A stretch of DNA of 64,000 bases, from contig CALYLX010000124.1 of assembly GCA_944990035.1 (NCBI GenBank), positions 62,001 to 126,000 on the forward strand, given 5' to 3'. Below, in pieces: positions 21,983 to 34,530 of the stretch. The first letter of the stretch is position 1. Every line of letters starts with the position of its first letter. The notes below the pieces were generated by a model that worked only from the letters and a program-made list of their open reading frames with translations, was not told the DNA's origin and searched no databases. Origin of the DNA: Clitopilus passeckerianus. Its lineage: Eukaryota; Basidiomycota; Agaricomycetes; Agaricales; Entolomataceae. A program made the position numbers and the translations under genes.

Positions 21983-22696
21983 TGAGGGAGAGTACGTCGA
22001 TTGTGGACAGGTGACACCTGTGATCACAAGACACCGTTCTGCTTTTAACGTTCTGGAGGGCCGGACACGACATCTCGATGGCGGATCTTTGATGGCCGTG
22101 ACAGCTTGATTATAATTACATGACGTGAGACGACACCGTCCACATGAGCTATCCTTGCCCTTCCGGTTCTCATAGTTCCAATACGCTGGGGCCCCTTCGT
22201 ATGGGTTCCACTGGTCTTGATTATCACCTCATTTTCTCGCACAACGGTTCCAGGCCTTCCAAGTCCGGATCTTGCAGCGGCCTCGTAGCGTTATGCAGGC
22301 TTTTCTGAAAGTTTGGTGCTTCCTTGGCTTCTTTTCCCTGTCTATCTCCGTCTTTTCCCTGCTCATCCGCTTCTGGCCCCGCTCCTTCGCTGTCAGCGGC
22401 TGCCTTGGGCACTTTGACTCCTTGTTTCGAGATGAAATATATCCGTTCGCTACGCCTGACTGGTGGTTTGGAAAACGTTTCTGTGCGACGTCAAACAGAT
22501 TTCTACAGAACAAGGTGTCTATGAACCAAAGGTGGACGATCAGTATCCCTCATTAGCTTGTCATTTGAGTAAACGGGCTAAGGGAGCCAGATAATCTCAC
22601 GGAAGCATACTCCAGCAGCCCGGCCCGAATAACCAGTCAGAATATATGAGACTAAGCACCCGAATTCTTAAACAGATTCGGCGGTAATCGTTGCTC
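21983..22696. other. Intergenic between GPI-like genes
   Basis: The part from about 22530 repeats the end of duplication units A and B (CAAAGGTGGACGATCAG, then GTCATTTGAGTAAACGGGC). Opposed frames around 22224..22556 show no family resemblance. Confidence 0.45.
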
Positions 22697-23445
22697 TCAT
22701 GCAAACAGGGCACCGAGAATCATGACAGGCACTACGGTGTTCAGAGCTAAACCTCGAACGAGCGAGCTAGCACTATTCTTTCCATCCTCCGTGATAAAGG
22801 TGGCAATAGGAACGGCACTTCCTGTCCATGATGTCGTTACGGTAGGTTCACCGGAGAACCAGGCCTCCTGAACGCATGCTCCTCCGCCTTTCCCGTCAAG
22901 GTCACAGCTTGCACTTGCCTCGGGGAATCCAGACACCTGATTGTGCACAACGTAATGCGAGGCTTCAGCCACAATCGTAACTATAAACAGGTAAAAAAAA
23001 AAAAAATATATATATATACCGGTTAATTCAGCACGGACAAAGAGGAAGGGAAGCGTTCTCACCGTCAGCAGTCTGTGGCTCGCCCGTGAATGTGAGTGTA
23101 GTTGCATGTCCAGGCGGGGCCGTAACTGTCTTTGCCGCTGTCCCAGTTCCTGTGACAATAACCCCTCCAGGAGCTACTACCCCGACGTAGACGCTATAGA
23201 CGTTGTGTTCATGATAGGTGGTAGCGCCGTTCGCGTCTGTTCCGATAGCTTCAATCGTGCCTGAACCTGTGGGGAGGCTCCCAAATTCTGTCCAGGTCGT
23301 CGCGGCTACTTGATAGAGGGTAATAGTTGCTGCGTTGCATACTAGAATTTTGAATCGACAACGTGAAGACTTGGTCTCGGATTCAAAATAATACCGTACC
23401 TGCTATAGAGAGAGCAAGCAGAGAGAGGTTGATCGTGGCCTTCAT
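22697..23445 (-). CDS. Secreted, GPI-anchor-like protein, copy C
   Basis: Exons 23445..23400, 23341..23063 and 22980..22697 total 609 nt, 202 residues, the same as copy B. There is a signal peptide at residues 1-15, then C-N-A-A-T-I-T, then a T/G/A-rich middle with 'TIEAIGTDANGATTY' shared with copy B. Exon 3 has TIVAEASHYVVH, SCDLDGKGGGACV and a hydrophobic C-terminus. Intron 2 has a normal GT donor and contains a long A-run with TA repeats next to the acceptor side. Two cysteines in the DGKGGG region are conserved among copies and may form a disulfide. The function is unknown; expression as a surface protein is inferred from the two hydrophobic ends. Confidence 0.75.
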
Positions 23446-23995
23446 TTTAAGAAGAGTACGTTGATGATCTTGACGGGCGTCACACCTGTGATGTCAAAAA
23501 AACACGATCCTACTTTTAACATTGTGGAGACCGGTTCACACCTATATACTGGGCACGAGTAACTCTGGCATCTCAACTGCGGATGTTAGATGGCCGTGAA
23601 AGCAACCTGATTGCGAGATTATACGAGCTGAGAAGACACGGTCCCCACATGGTTATTGCGCATAAAGTCCGCATGAGTTGGAAACCGTGCTATGCAAAGA
23701 TGCTATTCTTAGCTTCTCTCTATTATATTGTACGAAACCTCCAACCAGTCAGGTTCGCTTGAACCACTAAGTTCATGCCCAGAGAGCACCATATTTCACT
23801 CAACTAGTATTGGAATGCCTTGATTTCGAGTGCTGTAATAACACATAAACACAAAAGGCTCAAGTATGGCACCTATCACCCATTAGTTCCCGACGCATTC
23901 TTAAGCCCACAGACCATATTCAACGACTCTATACCTCTATTTTAACAGCTATCCTCGTTCAGGAACGAGGTAAAACTTTTCTTTAGCTGGCATGA

Positions 23996-24592
23996 CTCGC
24001 TACATGCCTGGTTCAAACAGGGTAGCCTAGCGCGCTAGCCACTTGGCTATGGCGCCGTCTGTGAACATTCCTTGTTGTCTTGATGGGTACCTCGCGTGGT
24101 TTCGTTCGCCCACTTCACGATTCGACAGCAAGTAGCTCGTGAAAAAAGGAAAAGGTTATTCACTGCCTGGACTTCTTCGATTATGCATGACAATGGTCAT
24201 GGTGGTGCGAAGTGCATAAAGTATCGCAGTCCTATTAAAAAGATACATGTTATACCAATATTATTCAACGAACCGGCTTCGAACCAGCGATTTCGTCAAT
24301 CAAGATGTTACCGCAATAACCTCTGGGCTATCGCGCCATTTGATCGTGCATCAACCTGGAAGCTGAGGATAGGCAATTTCCGGGCCGAGGCTCTAGAAGC
24401 AGCAGGGATTCCATCGATGAGAAAAGCAGCGAAAAAGTGTACGGAACCTTAGACTGAACTTAGTCAAGCGTGCATCGCGTGAAAAGTATCACCCGTCAAC
24501 TAATAAGCCTTAGCCAGATTCGAACGGGCGAGTCCTGATCTTCGCAGACGTAGGATTGTGGATACCAGTGGGCTAGCAAGTCTTTGTTGATG
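23996..24592 (-). repeat. Three tRNA-like segments in 600 bp
   Basis: On the minus strand, A-box-like words stand before T-arm-like words at tRNA spacing three times: about 24066..23996 (TAGCCAAGTGG, weak B box), 24345..24268 (TAGCCCAGAGG, GGTTCGAAGCC with a five-pair T-stem) and 24592..24508 (TAGCCCACTGG, GTTCGAATC). Acceptor stems pair only partly. These are probably SINE heads or tRNA pseudogenes; the middle one is the best candidate for a real tRNA. Confidence 0.45.
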
Positions 24593-24599
24593 ATTTTGT

Positions 24600-26640
24600 T
24601 GGGCGTTGTTGTGAGGAAGAATCATTCTATACAACCTTGCAATCCGATTCTGATCCAACTCGCTTGGATAAAAGAGGCAACCACAGTGAACCCTATCATG
24701 GCTGATGTAAGCGATTTGCTTGTTGATCTCCTGCCAGGATCCTCCATGCAACCACGATTTATACCTCGAAGCTCGTTCACTTGTTTGTTGGAGGGTAGAT
24801 GTATGTCGTACGGACCTCTGCATACTTTAATATCTGACCTTGTCTGAAACTTTTCGCCGGCTACGTCATTTGCACGACCAACTATTTCGTCTACCTTCAC
24901 CCTCGTTTCCGTCTCCGACTGTTGCATCTACACGAGTCAGGTCACCGGTACTCCCAGCAACGTTAAACTATTCCGCTCCTTACTCGTCGGCATCTACTCC
25001 CAACAAAGCGGACGACATGCAGATACTCAGATGACCCTAATTCTCCAACTCCTCTGTGTCGTTGCCACACCACGCCTCCCACAGACTGGCATCCACCATG
25101 GCGGCACTCCTGATGAGCCTATCTTCTCACTTCGTTGGGTGGTCTTCACCATTGGCCGACCTATCGCGTCAAGAAGGATCTGGGGTGGAGAATGTCAGGC
25201 TTGGGTCGGATATCGCTGATACCTATCCCACTGGATACGGTCGCTCATGGTGGATGTATTCATGACCCGGTAGAACAGAAGATGACGGTCCCGATTCTTA
25301 CGTCGCGACGCCCGGTGCAGTCTCTCGACTTGTCAAGTTTGCCTGGCTGGTCCTCCACCCACCTCCACCATTCTCACTACCTTACCTCGCCGAACCTTTG
25401 CTCTATACGGCGCAACATTTAAAGTTCTCAAGGCATGAGGCGAGGAGAGAAGTTGGGGGCGAAAGCGCCGCCTTGCGTTCAGGGGTGGATGGGTACACGA
25501 GGCGAGGAGAACTAGAGCGAACTGTTTCGCGGCCAGTAGGCTTGGATGGATCAGTTGAGGGAGTGAAGGAAACCCGCGCTTCTTCAAGATGACCGAAATC
25601 GCCCTCCCTACCCGTTTACCTTTCATTATTCCGTCAACGTGACGCAGTACTGCATGCTTTGAAGCCTTCAAGTCTCCACGCCCTGCCGTATCACCTCGCA
25701 CTGCATCATTAACCCTTCTCCGTCACTCTCCTTCATCTGAGCTTGCGCATGACACGCGCCTATCCTCTCCTCTTCCCCATCGCCAACCCACATCCTGTAC
25801 CCACTAGGGAAGACGTATCTGGGGAATCGTTTTGTCTCCTCTAAGTCCTTGGGATATTCGAGCTCCTTTCTTTCACTACCCTCTGCTTTTCATCCCGGCC
25901 CCGACCTGTCTACGAAAGGTGGAGCGAGCGTAGCGGATCCTTCAAGATTTACAGAAGCGCAGGAAAGCGAAGGAGGGAGAGTCGAGAGTGACAACCGCCC
26001 ATATATGAAAGTTTTAGCAGGTCCACGTCTACACCGGCTTCAACATATTGCAATCCTCAATACTCAAGTACTCATCTCTGGTCTCATTGGCGTCCCCACC
26101 ATCCCATCTGCATCTTCAGCTTGACTCCTCTCCAGGCATTCACCAGAGTCTCATGTCGTCATCGTTCCATTCATGGCCAGGCTGAGCTGAACACGCTGGA
26201 AATTTGCCTCTCCCTACCACATGATCATCCTCATCATCACCAGTCAAAATGGCCATCTCACACTATATTCTCCCCACGACCATTGTACACGGGGCCACCA
26301 GGGCAACCCTATCCGCGTCGACCATACCCTATCATCGCATCTCCTCTCTACTCCTCCAGCCCTCGATAACCAGGGTTCACATTCCCTTGCTCCCATCTCT
26401 ACTTCTTACTGATGTTTTACCACAGAATGATGACGAAACCGATGAGGAGTTTTTAGCCGGATAGGACTCTGGCGTCTCCCGGTTTCCCAATGGAAGAAGA
26501 TCCACGCGACGTGTCATGACATGTCCCGACGTATCTGCCCTCCGCGCATTCCTTCCAACCGTATGCCTTCTTCTACCAAGTCCAGCCAGTTTTCGGTAGA
26601 CGGAGGTGGCGTATTCCTCTATATACGCCTACGGACGTAG
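24600..26640. other. Decayed repetitive sequence
   Basis: No gene can be supported. A block around 24783 (GGGTAGATGTATGTCGTACGG) recurs near 29705, and parts around 25100..25400 resemble 30.0-30.4 kb and 33.1-33.4 kb, so this is another old copy of that repeated unit. Confidence 0.4.
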
Positions 26641-26646
26641 AATTCG

Positions 26647-27410
26647 ATGGATCTCCATTCCACCCTCTCAGCAAAATTCACAAGTCGCAATCTCGCTCTC
26701 GTTTCTGTGGGCCTGAGCTCAGGTACGTTTTCCCTGATCGACTTCGATACGCACTTCAAATCTGACGTCTGGATTGCTTCCAGCTGCGGTTTTCTGCCTT
26801 TCGTCCCTATGCGCAAGAACGAAACCGAATCTCTTCCTCGTCCTTATTGAAATCTACGGGTACGGTATCGCATTGCCAGGTATTAGCTATTCCTTCTGGT
26901 AGTTCCGGCATGCGATGACGAGGGTATGAGTGTCGTTTTCTATTCAAATACTCCGAGGCTCATCAGCTCGTCACGTTTCTTTCTGTTTTCGGATATGTAC
27001 CCTATTGTTGTCAACCTCGAATTGTTTCTAGAAAGCTTCACAATATTCGTCAAAGTACCCTTGACGTGAATAGAGGAATCCTTGTGCACAGGACCTTGAT
27101 GGGATCTGGACCGCACGTTCCTTCGCACACACTCCACCTTTTGTATCGTTTTTACCTTATGTTCAAACGTGGATTTAAAGTGTTGCGATTCACTTTACGA
27201 TTCCTCCCCATATTCTCTATCAACGAGGTACTTAATGTAGTTGTAACGACTAGACAGAGTAGTCTGCTGGCCACCGATTTAGACTTGGAAGACGACCCGC
27301 GGGAGGACACCGCATTTGGAAAGGCTAGTAGGAGTTTTCAGGAGGAACGGCGGCATCTAAACGCGATCCTGGGAAAACAAACGGGAGTAGTAGAGTCGCC
27401 GGACTTATAG
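26647..27410 (+). CDS. Unrecognised 214-residue protein, three exons
   Basis: Exons 26647..26722, 26784..26864 and 26923..27410 join in one frame of 215 codons, with GT-AG introns of 61 and 58 nt, the first with a CTGAC branch site. The long third exon is open for 162 codons. There is a hydrophobic stretch around residues 20-50, 'EAHQLVTFLSVFGYVPYCC' around 65-83, a basic 'LMFKRGFKVLRFTLRFL' and an acidic, polar C-terminal third with 'DLDLEDDPREDTAF'. It could be a membrane-associated protein, but I do not recognise the family. No paralogue is visible in the window. The clean splicing and long open exon argue for a real gene. Confidence 0.5.
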
Positions 27411-27419
27411 GGCGGGATT

Positions 27420-28260
27420 TTCTACGAAACTGTCGATGACGTAGACAGAATGGGGGGCAGTCAACTGCTTAATCTACCTAAAGGTGGGTTGAGGGTGTCG
27501 TATGGCGGAAGTATGACATATCTCCATCCATAAAAATTTCAGCGAAAGATCCTGCCGATGTGAACGAGCCGCAAAACGGAAATATAAGCTATAATCGTGG
27601 ATGAACGGAGGAAGGAGCATATATAACCGGCCCAATTTCTCAGTCCCAAATCTGTTCGGCTTTTCACTGGGCCAACACAGCCAGGACCGTCAATATGAAG
27701 TAAATTTTGCTGCTGTGTGAATGACGCTGTCCCCGGTGACGTTACACTGACCAGAGTGACGTCTTGGCAGTGTGCACAACGCCAGGATTCGAATGAGGGT
27801 GCTGTGTGTGAAAACTGGACATGTACTGTAATTTCGGTGAGTCCGATTCAGACGCTCACCAGTTACGCTTGCTCTGCAATCAAATCATACCTAGTCAGTT
27901 TCTGATATAACGGCCTAAAACTGAGGGCGACAGGAAGCACTAACCCCTGAGAAACAATTCCAGCACATAGGGAAATATAACAGAGGCCACTGGCATCCCG
28001 TACCAGTAGATTTAATGTATCAACTCGTTGATATACAAACAGAAAAGACGCATTATAAGTTTCTTTCTACCAATTCGAACCAAAAGCTCGCTGATTATAC
28101 CTGCAATCAGCAGCGATTGCGAACCCCACGGGTATCTAATAAGAAGGAGGATTAACAGTGCTAGGAGACTTGTATCTCATTTCAAGATCGCCTCCCTCCT
28201 CGGCGACGGCGAGAAGACCTAGTAGTACGATGAGAACCTTACGAATTCGTCAGGACATTG
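27420..28260. other. Intergenic, nothing recognised
   Basis: A TATATAA word near 27620 and an ATG near 27694 suggest a lost promoter and gene, but the frame closes after two codons. Short frames at 27717..27905 and 28028..28222 have no recognisable content. Confidence 0.35.
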
Positions 28261-28613
28261 TCATTGACCGGCAAGAGGAAAGGAGGGACAAGTCTTACCT
28301 TCTCGGGCTGTTCGTGTAGTATCAAGAGGAAGAGCAATGATTTCTTGCTCCGTTGCTGTGAATTGGCCGCCATAGATTTCAACGTCTTTAGCATCCTGAA
28401 ATAATGCAATAGAAGCTATTGGGGAATGGTAAGAGATGGTGAGAGACATATTCAATTCTATGTACGTATGGTCGGATTCGCAACCTCGCTAGGTCCCCCT
28501 GGGGATGCGTCGACATTGTTGTGCATGGTCTTGAGGCCTATGATGGAAAAGCTCCCGCCAAATATCTTGACACCTTCAGCTCCAGTGAACAAGGAAATTT
28601 TTGGCGGTTCCAT
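28261..28613 (-). CDS. Small protein with two GG.F repeat motifs, copy 1
   Basis: Exons 28613..28466 (148 nt) and 28415..28261 give 100 residues; the intron is 50 nt. Exon 1 starts M-E-P-P-K-I-S and carries 'FTGAEGVKIFGGSF'; exon 2 carries the related 'FQDAKDVEIYGGQF'. Each motif fits F-x-x-A-x-x-V-x-I-x-G-G-x-F, a short beta-rich repeat that I know from the N-termini of large Agaricomycete proteins such as NACHT/NLR-like ones. Here it stands alone, without an ATPase or other domain. Exon 1 has exactly the length of its paralogue at 53121, so the gene structure is conserved. No signal peptide. It may be a solo form of the NLR N-terminal module, or a remnant that has lost its downstream domains. 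Confidence 0.65.
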
Positions 28614-28619
28614 AATAGT

Positions 28620-29980
28620 GGGGAGCAGATTGGTGGTAAGAAACACGCAACGGGTGGGCTCGGGACAAGGGCTATATGTGCACAAAACCCATGATGGTGA
28701 TTTTTATTCCGGAGATGCCTTTAATGCGGTAATGGCAATCAAACACGTTCTGTAGAGTAGCGTAAGCCAGTTGCTCACTGGGCTTTGGAAGTCTCTTAGT
28801 CTATCGCCGCTGGGCCCAATTTAGGCATTTTTTTGCCCAATCAAGCTTCTACTGACTCCATTGCTGACATGTACAATTACTTGCACTTCAACGAATATGT
28901 CTAATGTAGTCGATTCTCTCGAGCGCTAGAGGTACAGGTGCAAATTATCTTATTAGTCAATCTCGCAACCTGAGCTCGGTCGACATTCTACGTCATCTTG
29001 CCCCTTTAGACTTCCGGATAGAGTAAACATCTGCATCAACATTGCCGCAAATTCCTCCCAGCCGCCTTTTTCGTGAGAAGCCTGACATTCCACAGGTTTA
29101 CTGGCTTATCGCATATATAATTCCATGAAGTCTACGCTGACAACTCCCCGGACTAACTGGTCTTTTACGTTGCTCTGGAAGGCGCACACCCTTTCGTAGT
29201 CTCGCGTCAAACTATGCGCCGGTGAAATTGATAAAGTTCGTTAAGAATCTTCACTTTGACGTCCTGAAATTTGAATGGTCTTGCTTATGACGCAACTGGG
29301 CGTCGTAGTAAGAATGTGGATCATATGTGAGGGGGCCGATTGTCCACAAGTGGTAGAAAACGTCGACCCCAGGGTCAGAGAGAGCCTTGATAAAAATCTT
29401 GCCAATCAAACCGGGGGAGCTACCGTATGATCGATCTCGATTAAGGAGAGCCCGGGGTTGTGGACGTCAATCCGTGCAAAGTCGAAGTAAATATGTCAAG
29501 GATTCTTGCCAAGATCATTTATAGTCCATGTTCTTGGAGGTTGAATACTTGTGAGCCAGTGTGGCGACGGAATAAAGAGACCAAGTGGAAGACGAGGTAA
29601 TCGACAGCTGATATCGGTTGATATTATCACCCTCCCTCGTTCTCGTCCACCGCGATCTTTTCACCTCAAAACTCGCTCGATCATTCTCGGCTCATTCTCA
29701 GAGAGTAGATGTACGTCATACGAACTTCTCCATACCTTTTCTAACTTTCCCATGCATATTGATGAGCTACATCTTGTGGCTTGATACGTTATTTCTTTTT
29801 GCCCCCACCCTCCCTCATTGGGCTTTCTGCAATCTGAATTCATTATCACCCGAGGATTTGACATCTCTAGCATCTCATCATACCATTCTTTTGACCGGAT
29901 CTGTCCGAACATACGCAAATATTCCTGCCATGACCCGCGTTCTGTAACCCCACGCTGTCTCTACCACGCCACACTAGTGT
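28620..29980. other. Intergenic, no gene recognised
   Basis: No intact gene. The plus-strand frame 28426..28755 is the antisense of the GG.F gene. A block near 29690 resembles 24.8 kb. Confidence 0.4.
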
Positions 29981-31280
29981 TGCCTTGCCTCTTCCTCAAG
30001 CAATCTTGATGCTATCCTTACCCAAAATGGCAGCGCTCCTCTCGCTCGCTGTAGTGATCTTCCTGGACCATTCATCTCCTCACTTCATCGGCTACTGGTC
30101 GGCCTTCTGTTCCCTGTTGGATTCGGAGGTCAGAATGGATAAGTCCAGCTAGAATCTCACAGTTGTTGATTCCGTTGGAAGAAGTAGCCCACGGTGGGAG
30201 ATGTGGCGTCTGGCGGAATGACGAATGTGAAGTTTACCTCCCAAGAACGAGTCGCCGTTCTTTTGCAACGTCTGGTTGCCTTCTGACTATTCAAAGGTTG
30301 TATGGCTGGTCTGCACTCACCACCACTACCCTCACCACCATATCTCCCCGAAATCTCTCTAGAGATAGGGCGACACCTCGAGACCAAAATGCTGGAGGGA
30401 GACGGTCGCAGAACGTTAGTTCTGGGTTGTAGAAGGACGATCTTTACTGGGAGGAGACACACGCGAGGAGAGCTACGGGAAAAGGGAGAGGACACTCTTG
30501 AATTCACGACTCACGAGAACATGGTCCCAGGAAGAGTTGAGGAGGAAAGGAGGAAAGGTTCAAGGTCACCGACAGTCCCCAACACTGAATCCACATCCCT
30601 GTTCTCTACCCCTTTTTCTGGTCATGTTGTCAACCCCAGTCCACACCAGTAGGATATAGCACGCTTCCGAGCGTTGGCGTCATTACGCCCCAGTACATTT
30701 GAAGAACTATGATATCGAAGTACGTCCTCTTACTTCTCTTGCTGCGGCTTCATGAATTGACCGCTCATTGCATCAGGGTGTCTCGAGCGGACGTCTTTCC
30801 AATCATTCCTTGTCATGAGGAAGCTGGTCGTCCTGGCATCTATGTTGCAGTAGATATCTACTTCGTATATAATTCAGCATGCGGGGAATCGTATGCTACC
30901 CCACCAGCTACCAACTGATCGCCTTCCTGCTCACTTCATCTTGTAAGTCTATACCTGCTTTTCTCGACAGTGTCAGTTTGGACTCATATCCCAAGTAGCG
31001 CACATGAGGTTGGGCTGGGTTGACGTTGAAGGAAGCTTGAGATTGTTCTATAAGGCTTACTAGATACTATTATTTGAAATGTATATGCACAGAATACTAA
31101 TCCATAAATCACGTTTATCTCGAACAAGACCTGATGCGAAGGCATGGCTTCCTCATCATCTCACTTTTGCCGAAACAATTCAGTTGCTACCAGGCACAAG
31201 CTCTACGATGGCGGTAGAAGGAGAAAGTGTCCGCATGCTCAACCGAGAGCGAGATCGAGGCGGCCGGGCTTAGTATCCAT
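29980..31280. repeat. Diverged duplicated unit, copy 1
   Basis: It aligns with 33100..34530 in order: GATTCGGAGGTCAGAATG, GTCGCCGTTCTTT, CTCACCACC with CACCATATCTC, then CTGGTCG.CCTGG.ATCTATG, CTTCCTGC.CA.TTCATC and ATCTCACTTTT. Open frames inside are in different phases in the two copies, so any gene is decayed. Confidence 0.6.
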
Positions 31281-31518
31281 CAGTCAACTACTGTATAGGT
31301 GTATAGCTGTGAAGAGCTGATGCCAACCGCTGTTCTTTCTTGAATTCTTCATCGGCAGCCATGCCAAATGGTCCGCCGTCTGACTGATAAGGTTTTGTTT
31401 TACCCGTTTCCGAAATCCAGGCCGATCTAAGTCCTCCAGAACTTTAAAAAGCAGAGCCAAGTTGAGTCAATATCATGCGTCTGACGCCTCCCCACGATCA
31501 TCGAAGTACCGTTCCTCA

Positions 31519-32270
31519 ATGAAGGCTACGACCGCCCTCTTTTTTCTGGCCCTTCCTTTGGCTGGTACGCTATCCTTCGTCTTGAGAAAAGAGCGGTACT
31601 TACGCTGATTTGACATTCCAGCATGCAACGCAGCGACTATCACCCTCTACGCAGTTGCCAGGACGACGATCGACAAGAGTATCCCTACAGGTTCCGGCAC
31701 AATAGAGGCCATTGGAACGGACACGAACGGTGCCACTACATACCATGAACACCACGTCAACAGTGTCTACGTCGAAGAGATTCATTATGGAGGTGTGCCA
31801 CCCTTATCCGGAACCGGGACAACGACAGGTGGTACTGCCACTGCCACACCACCTCCGGTATCTGGAACCACAAGAACATATACAAGCGATCCCCTCACCA
31901 TCGACGGTGAGTAATCCTTGTACGTTTGTGCGCAGACTGTTCTGATTCGTCCCTTGTATTGTTTCCAGCTACAATTGTAGCAGACGCCACACACTATGTC
32001 TATCACCAGGACGCGCAGGATTCAATTTTTGGAGGAGGGGCAAAAATGGACTGCAACCTCGATGGAAAAGGCGGCGGTACATGCGTTGCGGCCAACTGGC
32101 GTTATGGAGACGACAAGACCTTTACTGGGACCTTCACTGGGAGTGTAATCCCTATTGCTACTTTTGTGACGGGTGATGGGAAGAATGGGGCTGGCTCTGG
32201 GTCGTTTTTCCGAGGGTCGGTTTTGAGTGCTGTGGTGCCGGTCATGATTCTTGGTATTCTGTTTGCCTGA
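31519..32270 (+). CDS. Secreted, GPI-anchor-like protein, copy A
   Basis: Exons 31519..31564, 31622..31906 and 31969..32270 total 633 nt, 210 residues, with GT-AG introns of 57 and 62 nt in the same phases as copies B and C. Residues 1-15 form the signal peptide; the mature part begins A-C-N-A-A-T-I-T. The middle contains 'SGTIEAIGTDTNGATTYH' and a T/G/P-rich stretch. Exon 3 begins TIVADATHYVYHQ and has 'CNLDGKGGGTCV', then a G/S-rich spacer and a C-terminal hydrophobic segment, consistent with GPI anchoring. It is the only copy on the plus strand and lies 8 kb from the 18-23 kb cluster. Surface location is inferred. Confidence 0.78.
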
Positions 32271-32404
32271 GGACAAAAGAATGTGTATCGCTGTGTTGGG
32301 TTGGGAGGTACTGTGATGGAAGAAGCCTTTATTAACCCGCATATGATGTAATTAAAGGTCTTGCTGGAGGGAAACCATTGGTTTGCATTCCATGAAACAA
32401 TTTG

Positions 32405-32620
32405 TTACGAACCTATGCCGCAAGCACAGGTGGGTAACACCGGCTGGCAGACGATAGCGCCTGTTCGGTCCTGGTTGATTATAATAGGCAATTCAATACG
32501 AATATATAGCCAATAACCGAGCGGTGAAACTTGATGATCAGAGAACTTGAAAGAAGAGACAGTGCGGAAAAAAGCGACGTAGGTTCTTCTACAACAAGAA
32601 CTGGCCCGAACGATCCGAAC
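32405..32620 (-). pseudogene. Relic of a secreted 'NTP..CQP' family gene
   Basis: The minus strand keeps pieces matching the better copies at 34.85 and 44.25 kb: 'SSLIIKFHRSVI' in place of PLIINTPSA, and further on 'GAIVCQPVLPT' in place of SSAVVCQLVLLT, in different phases. The start and signal peptide are not evident, so it is a degenerate copy. Confidence 0.5.
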
Positions 32621-33100
32621 AGACGACCCCCTTCTTGTCCGATCAGGGCGAGAACGATACACGAGGAGGCGACAATATGACTGTGCCTTGAAGCTATGGG
32701 AAGAATATGCTTGTTGGGGACAAACCAAGCGTTGTGTCGAACTCTGAAGACTGCGATCAAAGCAACGGGCTGCAATAACCATTCTGAGTTGGAAGAGGTT
32801 CACTGGAATCGGCTGACATAAGCCATTTGCAGCACAACCATGCCTCTTTCGCTTGCTTTCTATGGGTTAAGGGTACGTCACATTGAGTAGATACCATCAA
32901 CTCATTATTTACCTTTCTTCGCTCTGGTTTCCCCTTATCATTACTCGCTGATACCCTTCACCCAACTGTATCCCCAATGGCACGCAGATACTCCTCCTAC
33001 GACCTGCGTTCTCTCCGTTCGCCACGCCCCGACCACACCACACCAGTGGGGCGGCCTTTTCCTCTCCTCCTGCAGCTATCCTCCACCCGTAACCGCAGCA
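32620..33100. other. No gene recognised
   Basis: Only overlapping frames in inconsistent phases, partly upstream of the duplicated unit. Confidence 0.35.
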
Positions 33101-34530
33101 TACTTCCCACTTGATGTGATGCTTTTCTCTGGAGAACGTATCTTCTCTCGTCATCTACTATTATCCGCCCTTGGCCGACCTTCTTTTCATTCTAGGGTTC
33201 GGAGGTTAGAATGACTGGGTCCGGCCAGGATCCCACTGCTATTGGGTATGCTGGAAAGGGTGGCCTGTAGTGGAGAGCGTAGTAACCTGGTGGAACGACA
33301 GACGCAAAATTTTCTGCCTACCAACAAGTCGCCGTTCTTTCTCGACGTCTGGCCTCATCTCTCGAAGGTCAATTTGACTGGCCCTGCACTCACCACCATT
33401 GTCCTCGCCACCATATCTCTCCGAACCCCCCCCCCCCCAAGAGGCGAGCCAAGGCTTCCGGTGATCAAGGCACGACGGTGGGCTGTGTTGTGGATGGACG
33501 TTCTGTGCTGGGAGAGCTATGGAAAATGGGAGGGGATCCTTTGGAGTCAGCATTTGCGAGGGTCGGTCTCAAGAAGCAGTCGGATGGAGAGGCTCTCTAC
33601 GTCCAAGATCACGTACGATACCCCTTCATGGTGTTCCAACCCCGTTCTTTACCCCTCCTCACTGGTCACCGGCTCCCCCTCGATCGTCGTCGTCATCATC
33701 CCCAGTCCACAACGATAGGGTACAACACGCGTTCTCCACTTCACTACATACCACGCTTATAGGAGCTCCAGTGTCTCTATCCCTCCTCCGAGTGTACGCA
33801 GGACACACACCGTATTCCCTTACCTCCACCACTTCACATCTGCGAACCACTGGGATCAACCTAGCATCCTCTGGGACGGCCGAGAGAGTCCCATTTCTTC
33901 TCGTCTTTCATGCCAGATTTCGGGTTCAGGTTCGTATTCTCTTCTTGTATTCTCCACTTCCTGCATACTCACAGGTCGTCGTAGGATAATGAAAACCCCA
34001 ACTCCGGATGTCCATCGCCAGCGAGAGGGGGTATCTTTACTTTCCGGCTACGATTTCAGGAACTGATACCTTGCTTCATCAGGATGCCTCGAGCAGATGT
34101 ACTTTCTGATTATTCCTCCTCACAAGCTGGTCGTTCTGGCGTCTATGCCTGGAGTTATTGCGGTAGATGTTGATCCAGTACATGGTTTAGCTTGGGGCGA
34201 TTATGCGTCACCCCTCACCCGCGACGAGCCGATCGACTTCCTGCCCATTTCATCCTGTCAGCCGTTACCTGCTTTTCATCGTCGATCGCAGTGTCGGACT
34301 CATCTATCAGATAGTGCCTACATCTTCACCTCTTCACCTCTTCGAGGCAGATCCGGCTTAGGGATAAGGATGGGTTCAATGAGGCTAAGTAAAACTGTAT
34401 TCGTCCGAATGTATCCGTACAAAATAACAATTAACAAGTTAATTCTATTTCAAGCACGTCCTGATGCTATGGCATCGCGTCATGGTCATCTCACTTTTCC
34501 CGAGCTAATTTAACCACTGGCATACGGTTT
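33100..34530. repeat. Diverged duplicated unit, copy 2
   Basis: Counterpart of 29980..31280. A C-run of about 13 bases at 33426..33438 interrupts a region whose frame 33478..33762 ('GRSVLGELWKMGGDPLE') reads protein-like, suggesting a former coding exon broken by indels. I do not recognise the protein. Confidence 0.55.

Noticed and set aside
33426..33438. C-run as a regulatory feature
   Set aside because: A lone homopolymer in a decayed repeat is more likely a slippage product or assembly artefact.
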